A DNA stretch of 64,000 nt from Actinernus sp. WN-2022 (lineage: Eukaryota; Cnidaria; Anthozoa; Actiniaria; Actinernidae): assembly GCA_030867875.1 (NCBI GenBank), contig JAOWCC010000577.1, positions 85,231,740-85,295,739 of the forward strand, in the 5' to 3' direction. The translations under genes and the position numbers were made by a program. The notes under the pieces are model-generated. The model did not search any database. It worked only from the letters and a program-made list of their open reading frames with translations, and was not told where the DNA came from. Position 1 is the first letter of the stretch. Every line of letters begins with the position of its first letter. Shown here piece by piece: positions 1-8,367 of this stretch.

Positions 1-2562
1 GCGGGACTTTCATGAATTGGAATGGGTCAGTCCGCCTGATATATTAAGCGGGCAGTTTTGAAGATGAAGATCAATATTCTTAACAATCACTCAAGACTCT
101 CGCATCAAATACCATCAACTACCACGTTATTGCTAGACTGCTAGGATATATTGTATTCAAATAAACCAGATCAGTTTCATTTCCACCGGCAAAGGCAAAT
201 GCGCCGATCGTACGCTGCATTCCAAATGGCGTCAAACATCTCTTGGAGGGGCTGTCCAGTCGCTAGTCATGATCATGTCAGGCACAATCTTTGACCCTGA
301 GGCAATTTGCGCTTGGCCTGCCGCTTATTTATACTGGCATGACGTAGGTTCGATTCTTTTCTATGATTCGCATAATTAAAAGGGCAAGAGGCATTTCGCA
401 AGTATTAAAGTTAACTTTTTGGCTGTTTCTAGACAAGGGGTGTTTGTATCTCAGATCTGATGATCGATCACTTATAATTACCCGTTATTTTTCCTGAGAG
501 CTAGGCTTCTTCTTATAAATACAAGCCGTTCGTCGTTCCGGCGTGCTTTCCCCAGCCTCCCTCTCCCCAAACATATCTACTTTTTACACAAAATGTTAAA
601 ACTTTGCAAACTTTTCGGCGAGCAAGCTGACCGGTCACTATGTCCTGATATGTTTTCAATTATTGATGGCGGAAGAATAAGGATGATTGAATTAATCCAC
701 TACCTAGCCGCGGGCGCCGAGGAGAGAAGAGAGAAAACCCAAATTTCTCAACGCCCGATTCCGAGGCTCGCTTCACAAAATAGCGGATGCATGGAACGGT
801 AATACATTGTAATACCGGTGGATTCGTTGCAAATTTGTTCTAATCATAAATTAATTAAATCGTTGAAACCGTGCTGAAAGGAAACCTTCTCAGTATATAT
901 ATCGATTGACTTTCTATTTCAGAAACACAATAATACTACAATATACGGAGCCCAATATACTTTAATGGACTGATCATAAAGAAAATATCGGTTCTGAAAT
1001 ATGTCGTCGACCAGACTTCAATTGTTTTTGCTTCGATACGGTCGAGGTACAGCTCACACACCCCGGTACAGTGAAAGTAATTTTGACCTAAATGACACGC
1101 TTTCCTCCAAGTTAAGTATCTGAATGTATTATCAATTATCTTTTTCACATTAATAGAGCAAAATCTACTTACCTTCAATGTGCGTGCAATTTGAAGATTC
1201 CTACTAAGAACAAGACTTGCAAGAGAAACAAATGGCGATCAGAAAATGCCGCCGTGCAACTAAAACTTTAGTGACGGTTAATCGGTCTTTGCCAGTGTTC
1301 TAATTTCACGCGCTTTCAATTGTACCAGTCTGTGATCCGATTGGTTAAAGTTGACACTTCGCATCAGCGGGATATTCAATTCATGTTTGTATTACAAACA
1401 TGAATTGAATATCCCGCTGGTGAAGGTGTTTTCAATTTCACATTTAGGTGTTAGCCTTGGATTAGCTCTGAATATTCAAATTGTATTCAAGACTGCCGAA
1501 GCATCTCTATTCTCATAGTAAATCCCCCAAATCCTGTCCATCCGAAACTAATAGTTATCAGATGACCAGAGAACAAGAACGCGAAAAATTCTTTCGGCGA
1601 ATGAAGTTTCTGCAGTGGCTTGAGAGCATGACTCCCCTGCTGATCTCCGATCCGACTATGGGACTCCAGCCAACTACATGAACGTGATCATGACTGAGTA
1701 TCTTATGCCGCTTTAAATCTAGAGGTACGTATAGAAAAGTATCAGACGATCGCTTTAAGTCTGCATAGCTGTATCTACTACAAATTCTGCCGGCCGGTGA
1801 ATCACGCATCCAATGGTACTGAATCACTGAGCAGATTTAACTCAAAGGAACTTGAATTAACCAAAACAGTAACCGTCAGTGAAGCCGAACAGTTTCATGA
1901 GTTTGAAGCATTATAACAACACTGAGCAAGAAGTAGATTCATCAAGATCAAAGGGAGATCTTTCTTCGGGTAGAATATGTCCAAAAGGTGTGCATTTTTA
2001 TGCCAATTGAGAGACCATATGTTTAATAATTGTCTATACTCTCTATTATTCCCGGCCGTTACTACATTAGCTTCGCGCGTATTTAACGTACTATACTAAA
2101 GGATCGACCAGAGCTTAAAGTCAGTAAATATTCCCATTCATCTTATTAACTGCAAATGAATACTTCGGTGTTGTGAGTGCGCAGAAATGTCTGTTGTTTA
2201 GAAGTTGGCGGTTGTGTTTATGTGGCCGTTTGTATTTAATAATACTGAGGTATATGAGAATTACCGGGAGGTCGAAGTGTTGCGAAATATCGCAAAGAAG
2301 ATGCATATTTGAACACGAAGTAAATATAAATTTGCTCCACTGATGTGTATTGTCGCCCAAATGGCTTAATACAGCAAATCTAAGCCAACACAAAACCTTC
2401 CAAAATCGTTAAGACTTTCTGTACTAAGCCACAAGGACAACAATAATCTAAATACAACCTGCCACACAAACACATTGTCTTCGCGCCAATGTGGTGCATA
2501 GCAGCATTGTGATTTAAATGATGTGGAATGTGAAAAGTTGATAAAATAAAGTAACCTATAGA
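1..2562. other. No supported gene
   Basis: Both strands were read. Only short open frames without recognisable domains occur (for example 593-802 on plus and 1558-1827 on minus). A TATA-like stretch lies near 512-520, but no convincing coding exon follows it. The only clear structure is the palindrome at 1365-1419. Confidence 0.5.
1365..1419. repeat. Near-perfect palindrome, 27-bp arms
   Basis: The arm 1365-1391 is exactly complementary to 1393-1419 around the single base at 1392. A few further bases outside also match imperfectly (catcagcggg against cccgctggtg). The arms contain ATTCAATTCATG and its complement. It could be a collapsed MITE or a cruciform-forming sequence. No target duplication is evident. 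Confidence 0.85.
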
Positions 2563-2694
2563 CCTCCTCCGCAGGCAACTCTTAATAATTTTTAGATCCG
2601 GTAACCGACGAAGCCTTCCGGCTAAGGATCCGACGAGCGGCGACGCCGAGAGGGAACATTATCGAATATAATTAGGAGTTGCCTGCGGAGGAGG
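2563..2694. mobile_element. Short foldback MITE-like element
   Basis: The left end CCTCCTCCGCAGGCAACTC (2563-2581) is repeated inverted at the right end (2675-2694). Pairing continues imperfectly inward (tTaataatt against aattata). The 132-bp unit has no coding capacity. The flanks share gttgataaaa, so a local duplication is also possible. Superfamily unknown. Confidence 0.65.
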
Positions 2695-2751
2695 CAAAGA
2701 GTTGATAAAAGGTTACATTTCTGCTGTAGTTTCATTTCGGCTCAGTTAATT

Positions 2752-4760
2752 GTGGTTGCAGCAGAAATTTCTGCTGCAGTTTTACATTTGGTATTGTGGA
2801 ACGTTGCGTTTTACATAATTTTGGCCTGGTGGTTGCAGCATAAATTTCTGCTGCAGTTCTACATGTCGGCTCAGTTGTGGTTGCAGCATAAATTTCTGCT
2901 GCAGTTTTACATTTGGTCTTGTGGTTGCAGCAGAAATTTCTGCTGCAGTTTTACATTTGGTCTTGTGGTTGCAGCAGAAATTTCTGCTGAAGTTTTTCAT
3001 TTGGTCTAGTGGTTGCAGCAGAAATTTCTGCTGCAGTTTTACATTTGGTCTTGTGGTTGCAGCAGAAATTTCTGCTGCAGTTTTACATTTGGTCTTGTGG
3101 TTGCAGCAGAAATGTCTGCTGCAGTTTTACATTTGGTCTTGTGGTTGCAGCCGAAATGTCTGCTGCAGTTTTACATTTGGTCTTGTGGTTGCAGCAGAAG
3201 TTTCTACTACAGTTTTACATTTGGTCTTGTGGTTGCAGCAGAAATTTCTGCTGCAGTTTTACATTTCGTCTTGTGGTTGCAGCAGAAATTTCTGCTGCAG
3301 TTTTACATTTCGGCTCTGAGTTGTGGTTGCAGCAGAAATTTCTGCTGCAGTTTTACATTTGGTCTTGTGGAACGTTGCAGCAGAAATTTCTGCTGCAGTT
3401 TTACCTTTGGCCTTGTGGTTTCTGCTGCAGTTTTACATTTGGCTTTGTGGTTGCAGCAGAAATTTCTGCTGCAGTTTTACATTTGGCTTTGTGGTTCCAG
3501 CAGAAATTTCTGCTACAGTTTTCTATTTAGTCTTGTGGTTGCTGCTGCAGTTTTCTATTTGCCCTTGTGGTTGCAGCAGAAATTTCTGCTGCAGTTTTAC
3601 CTTTGGCCTTGTGGTTTCTTGTGCAGTTTTACATTTGGTCTTGTGGTTGCAGCAGAAATTTCTGCTGAAGTTTTTCATTTGGTCTAGTGGTTGCAGCAGA
3701 AATTTCTGCTGCAGTTTTACATTTGGTCTTGTGGTTGCAGCAGAAATTTCTGCTGCAGTTTTACATTTGGTCTTGTGGTTGCAGCAGAAATGTCTGCTGC
3801 AGTTTTACATTTGGTCTTGTGGTTGCAGCCGAAATGTCTGCTGCAGTTTTACATTTGGTCTTGTGGTTGCAGCAGAAGTTTCTACTACAGTTTTACATTT
3901 GGTCTTGTGGTTGCAGCAGAAATTTCTGCTGCAGTTTTACATTTCGTCTTGTGGTTGCAGCAGAAATTTCTGCTGCAGTTTTACATTTCGGCTCTGAGTT
4001 GTGGTTGCAGCAGAAATTTCTGCTGCAGTTTTACATTTGGTCTTGTGGAACGTTGCAGCAGAAATTTCTGCTGCAGTTTTACCTTTGGCCTTGTGGTTTC
4101 TGCTGCAGTTTTACAATTGGCTTTGTGGTTGCAGCAGAAATTTCTGCTGCAGTTTTACATTTGGCTTTGTGGTTGCAGCAGAAATTTCTGCTACAGTTTT
4201 CTATTTAGTCTTGTGGTTGCTGCTGCAGTTTTCTATTTGCCCTTGTGGTTGCAGCAGAAATTTCTGCTGCAGTTTTACATTTGGCATTGTGGTTGCAGCA
4301 GAAATTTCTGCTGCAGTTTTACCTTTGGCGTTGTGGTTGCAGCAAAAATTGCTGCTGCAGTTTTACCTTAGTTTGGTCTTGTGGTTGCAGCAGAAATTTC
4401 TGCTGCAGTTTTACCTTTGGTCTTGTGGTTTCTGCTGCAGTTTTACCTTTGGTCTAGTAGTTGCAGCAGAAAGTTCTGCTGCAGTTTTCTATTTAGTCTT
4501 GTGGTTGCTGCTGCAGTTTTCTATTTGCCCTTGTGGTTGCAGCAGAAATTTCTGCTGCAGTCAGTTTACCTTTAATTTGGCCTTGTGGTTGCAGCAGAAA
4601 TTTCTGCTGCAGTTTTCTATTTGGCTGTGTGGTTGCAGCAGAAATTTCTGCTGCAGTTTTACATTTGGCTTTGTGGTTGCAGGAGAAATTTATGCTGCAG
4701 TTTAACATTTGCCCTTGTGGTTGCAGCAGAAATTTCTGCTGCAGTTTTACATTTTGTCTT
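2752..4760. repeat. 44-bp minisatellite with palindromic core
   Basis: About 45 tandem monomers of roughly 44 bp. Each has GTGGTTGCAGCAG followed by AAATTTCTGCTGCAG and TTTTACATTTGG. The central 20 bp (GCAGCAGAAATTTCTGCTGC) is a perfect palindrome. Variant monomers include deletions that keep only the right half of the palindrome. The monomer lacks stops in all three forward frames, so long overlapping ORFs up to 234 codons appear (for example 3009-3530, 3013-3687, 4001-4705). These are period artefacts (44 is not a multiple of 3) and not evidence of protein. Confidence 0.95.
2921..4276. repeat. 678-bp higher-order duplication inside the minisatellite
   Basis: Marker variants recur at a constant offset of 678 bp. 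The unusual monomer with TCTGCTGAAG and TTTTTCATTTGG begins at 2983 and again at 3661. The cggctctgag monomer and the aacgttgcag monomer also recur in the same order. The second copy is nearly identical, with only scattered substitutions, which indicates a recent block duplication. The exact edges are approximate. Confidence 0.85.
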
Positions 4761-5289
4761 CAGAATCATGTCTGATTCAACAAGAGAATAAAAGACTTTC
4801 ATTTTAAAACGTGTCAAAGTCTCGTAAATGTGTCATTATTATTCCTGTATTGCAAAATGTAATATGTTCAATATTTTACCATGGAAATATTGTCGTTAGA
4901 AGGATTCATCATAAGTTCATTCAATTTTACATGACTTGTTTCTCACGGTTTATGCAAATAACAGCTGTTAATTCGTTTTCCTTTCCATTTTCCTAAAATT
5001 GTTTTCTTATGGAACATTAAGGATTCAATCTTATGATAGTTTCCATCGTTTTTTTTTTGTACTTTGATAACAAAATAGGTATTTATTATTATATTTTTCC
5101 CAAAGTTTTGTTTGCTGTCAAGAATTAAATAAAAATAACGAATTTGTTCCACTTTTTATATAGAAAGTTGGGAGGAAATGGCAATTAATGTCTAAATTGT
5201 GCCAAATATATCATATTGGAATAACCCATTTGTATTTGGAACGCGTTTTAGCTATTACATGTTTTATTCTCGTTAGTATAAAGGACAGA
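4761..5289. other. No supported gene; left flank of large transposon
   Basis: AT-rich sequence with short ORFs lacking recognisable domains. It ends in GATC at 5290-5293, which is repeated at 15190-15193 just outside the other end of the transposon. Confidence 0.5.
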
Positions 5290-5293
5290 GATC

Positions 5294-5478
5294 TGTACAG
5301 TACCCGAAATGATCCCGTGCCCCAAATGATCCCGAACCCGAAATGATCCCCAAATCGTGCCCGAAATGATCCCCAACCGGAAATGACTCCCATCAAGTAC
5401 CTGAGATGATCCCGAAATAATTTTAGGAACGGACTTGGATTGGAAGGTAGAATTCCGGAATACGTAAAACAATTTTAT
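5294..5478 (+). repeat. Left terminal inverted repeat with internal CCCGAAATGATCCC iterations
   Basis: Pairs with 15000-15189. Differences from the other end are a 5-bp indel (ggaaggtag against ggcatggagggtag) and a few substitutions. The outer 125 bp contain about six degenerate copies of CCCGAAATGATCCC or CCCAAATGATCCC spaced 14-20 bp apart. These are good candidates for multiple transposase-binding sites. Confidence 0.92.
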
Positions 5479-6246
5479 CAAGAAAAACATGTGATTTTAC
5501 TACAGGACAAAAACACACTGAAAAAGTTTCCTTATTTGGAATGATTGACAGGTTAGCGGCTTTCCACAGAACAAGGTGATGTGAGAAGCGATTTTTTTAC
5601 TTCGCGATGTGTCGTAACACGCTTATTTCAATTGCTCTCTTCTGTGAATTTTTCTGCATTTTAACGGTAATCGTGAGAGGAGGAGATAATGGTAATACGC
5701 CCAAGAAAGAAAAGATCAAGGCGAGTTATTAAATAATATTATTTGAGGTATGAAGCACATGTGGTGGAACCAAATAAAATTACCTTTCGTGGTGCTACGG
5801 AATGATCGGCATGCGAATGCAATTTTATTCTTAGCTCATGGGTTTATTTAATACCAGAGACCATGGTTTGTTGCTACTATAAAGAAGACTCTCTATCGTT
5901 GACGTGAAAATAGGTCATATTTGAGAATCTTTTCCTCAAAACTGAGGCAGTTTATCTTCATTCTCTTGACGGTTTCGAGAGTCATCTCATTGATTGAAGG
6001 TCAAAATTAGCATATTACAATCGTCGCAAAGTTCGAACTTCAGGTATAGATGGTTTGCACTCAATCCCCAGAGATTCAAATGCCGACAAAGGGCATGGCG
6101 GCCATGTTGGTGTACAGAACAAAAGAAGCTAACGAGGAATCTATTGCATTTTTGCGGTTGAACTATGCAACATTTCAGGGAAACTATCTTGGCTTGTTTT
6201 CTCTTTTATTTATTATAATAATTTATTTATGTAATTTCTATTTCAG
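5479..6246 (+). other. 5' leader of transposon; possible first integrase exon near 6050
   Basis: No domain is recognised. A convincing acceptor (ttctatttcag) ends at 6246. An upstream ORF starts at 6050 (MVCTQSPEIQMPTKGMAAML). A TTG|GTGTAC donor near 6109 would join it in phase with 6247, but the donor is weak and the N-terminus remains unresolved. Confidence 0.3.
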
Positions 6247-7260
6247 CCTCCAGCTCAGCGAAGAAATTTACCTCTTGACGATGCCGAACACGACGCTCTT
6301 TTTTCTATACTGACCAGAAAACGGTGCTTTCAAGATTGGTCAAAGAAAGAGAACACTGCACTTCGGCAGCGGGTATACAAAAAATGGAATAGTGGGGAAT
6401 ATGAAGTGCGTGAAATTCATGATCCTTTGATTGGACGCACTACTAGCCGCATTGTGCATAAGAAAACAGGGAATATTGTGATCAAGAAGTCAGAAATTCC
6501 ATCCGTCATAGAAAATTTCTATGTGGAAAGAAAATGCGAGGGAGCGGTAAAACTTGCCACGAATATCGGTCATCTGTATAGAGGTATATCACGCAAATGT
6601 ATCCAGTCAAAGCTAAATCTGATGAAAGAGCCTCAAAAAGTCCGACCTCTATTCCAGAATAAAGCCCCTTTACGCCCTATAAAAGCCAGGAGAGTCCAGG
6701 AACGCCATCAGGTGGATCTTATCAGCATGATAGGCATGCCTGTAACAACGGAGTCCGGCAACACCTACAAATACATCATATATGTGATTGATATCTTCAG
6801 CCGCTTTGTTTTCTTGCGGCCGCTGAAGTCGAAAGAATCGGCCGAGGTTGCGAAACACCTACTGGACATCTTCAGCGAACACGGCCCTCCAGAAATTCTA
6901 CAAAGCGATCAGGGAACAGAATTTAAAGGGGTTGTAAAATCAGTCTGCGAAAGCTTAAATGTGCGCATAATAAAAAGTTCAGCATATCATCCGCACACCC
7001 AGGGGAAAGATGAGCGGTCACACCGTACTTGGAAAGAAAAATTGCAATTTGATATTCTTAATTGTGACGTTGACTTAAACTGGGTTGAACGCCCTTCCAA
7101 GTACCAACAACTGTACAACGAATCTCCGCATAGTTCCCTTGGAATGCTCACCCCTTTCGAAGTGTATTACGGGAGACCTGCAAACACGCTCCACGAGCAA
7201 TTCGAGCGCCAATCTAATCAAAATTTCAAGCATGTAACGCGGGCTCATCTCCAGAAATAA
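6247..7260 (+). CDS. Ginger-type transposase: rve (DDE) integrase, main exon
   Basis: Open in one frame from the acceptor at 6246 to TAA at 7258-7260. Apparent ORF starts at 6406 use GTG and are not biologically required. The protein reads PPAQRRNLPLDD at its beginning, followed by a linker in which the usual HHCC zinc module is not evident, then the integrase core. Catalytic residues are visible: D in HQVDLISM, D in LQSDQGTEF, and E in HTQGKDERSHRT, with 34 residues between the second D and E. The element most resembles Ginger and the related KRBA2/SCAND3-type integrases, which share ancestry with Gypsy integrases. It would cut and join transposon ends in the nucleus. The C-terminal domain expected of this family is missing here and is found in phase at 12437, suggesting a split gene or an interrupted one. 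Confident for the integrase fold, moderate for the exact family. Confidence 0.85.
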   Translation, partial: PPAQRRNLPLDDAEHDALFSILTRKRCFQDWSKKENTALRQRVYKKWNSGEYEVREIHDPLIGRTTSRIVHKKTGNIVIKKSEIPSVIENFYVERKCEGAVKLATNIGHLYRGISRKCIQSKLNLMKEPQKVRPLFQNKAPLRPIKARRVQERHQVDLISMIGMPVTTESGNTYKYIIYVIDIFSRFVFLRPLKSKESAEVAKHLLDIFSEHGPPEILQSDQGTEFKGVVKSVCESLNVRIIKSSAYHPHTQGKDERSHRTWKEKLQFDILNCDVDLNWVERPSKYQQLYNESPHSSLGMLTPFEVYYGRPANTLHEQFERQSNQNFKHVTRAHLQK

Positions 7261-7343
7261 TCTATGCGTCGCAATTATTTGATTCTTTCGCGCGAATTTT
7301 TGCCCACGTGCACTTGATGAATTTTCTTGATTTTTTTTAGAAA

Positions 7344-7692
7344 ATGAAAGGTAAATGTACGATATGTCAAACATCAAGTAGCTCTAGATTCGTACCTCTT
7401 ACAAAGTTTTCTGTTGAGCAGCTTAAAGAATGTTTTGGCTTGAAAGAGGAGCGCACTGGAGATGTTTGTACCAGCTGCAAATCCAGTTACTACAAATACC
7501 GTTCTCAAAAATCGCTCGGGATAAGCTTAGACTTCAGTCATTTCGTCGATTGTAGAGGTCGAAAGCACGTAACGAAAAAATGCATAAAGACTCTTAGAAG
7601 TAAGGTAACAGAGTTCTGGTGCAAGGCGAAAGACACGGAAAGAACGGAGAATGGGGGCAGTGTGGAGTCGGATATGCATCTTCGTGAACCAG
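7344..7692 (+). CDS. Zinc-binding exon upstream of the F-box exon
   Basis: The ATG at 7344 follows an acceptor-like tttttttag. The product begins with CTIC and about 40 residues later has CTSC, a CX2C...CX2C pair suggesting a treble-clef or zinc-ribbon fold. A basic, lysine-rich stretch follows. The frame stays open to 7754, but CAG|GTAGAG at 7692/7693 is a good donor. Joining it to an acceptor (gttatag) at 7939 reads D-VEE-METSDC without breaking frame into the F-box exon at 7940. This is the best evidence that the two are one spliced gene. The domain could be the DNA-binding N-terminus of the recombinase system, as RAG1-family proteins often carry zinc modules there, but the function is unknown. 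Confidence 0.6.
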
Positions 7693-7939
7693 GTAGAGAA
7701 AGACGCCTATTTAAATGCCTACTACATGTACGTGTTAATTTTCAACCTTATTAGAAAATAAAATATTGGTCTTCTGGTCTTATCTATCTGTGTATTGTTT
7801 ATGTTAGCACGGTACGGAGGTATATTGCGTTTTAAGAGTGTTCAGAGCCAAGAATAAAACAACATTACTTCAATTTTGGTGATAAACATTAATTTGAATA
7901 GGGTAATTATCTGAATTGCATGTTATTTTAATGTTATAG

Positions 7940-8367
7940 ATGTTGAGGAAATGGAGACTTCAGACTGTACTTGTGGCGGTGAGCGCGGCAGTTCTAGTGG
8001 TTGTACTAGTGTAGGTGCTGTAGATGATAGATTCTCACTTTTGGAATCATTACCTCTAGAAATAATTGCTGTGTTTGTAAGCCATCTTTATACCTTTGAT
8101 CTGGTACATTTGAGTGGATGTTCTAAAACATTGCACAGCATTATAGATCTTGACTCTGTTTGGAAAGAAATGGTTAAATGCTCTTTCCCTAACTCTTTTC
8201 AGATTTTGTCTAAAGATATTCAAACTGTTTCCTGGACTAAAATATACAGAAGTCTGCAACTGTCAGTAAACCAAACCAAAGAAAAGGATAAAACCCCAAC
8301 ACATGTTTTAATGAAAGAACTATACACTCATTACAAAATACAGTATCCTATCTCTCAGAACAGCTGA
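7940..8367 (+). CDS. F-box protein exon
   Basis: A classical F-box is visible from LLESLPLEIIAVFVSHL through VHLSGCSKTLHSI to DSVWKEMVKCSFP. It has LP..I near the start, hydrophobic spacing, and VW before the end. F-box domains bind Skp1 and recruit targets to SCF ubiquitin ligases. The downstream 60 residues have no recognised substrate-binding repeats. The frame ends in TGA at 8365-8367, whose last base is the A of the ATG of the RAG1-like ORF (TGATG). That stop-start overlap would suit translational coupling. It may instead mark an ancient frameshift within a longer fusion. An F-box in a transposon is unusual. The domain call is confident, the role is inferred only. Confidence 0.8.

Noticed and set aside
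593..802. 69-codon ORF after a TATA-like sequence
   Set aside because: No domain, weak codon pattern and no supporting splice sites.
2921..4708. Long ORFs of 70-234 codons on both strands through the minisatellite
   Set aside because: The 44-bp unit lacks stops in all three forward frames, so the ORFs are arithmetic by-products with no domain.
7234..7344. Search for RAG-like heptamer or Transib CACWATG ends around the RAG1-like gene
   Set aside because: No CACAATG/CACTATG at the left border and no inverted partner at 10907-12436; a lone CACAATG at 11674 points the wrong way.
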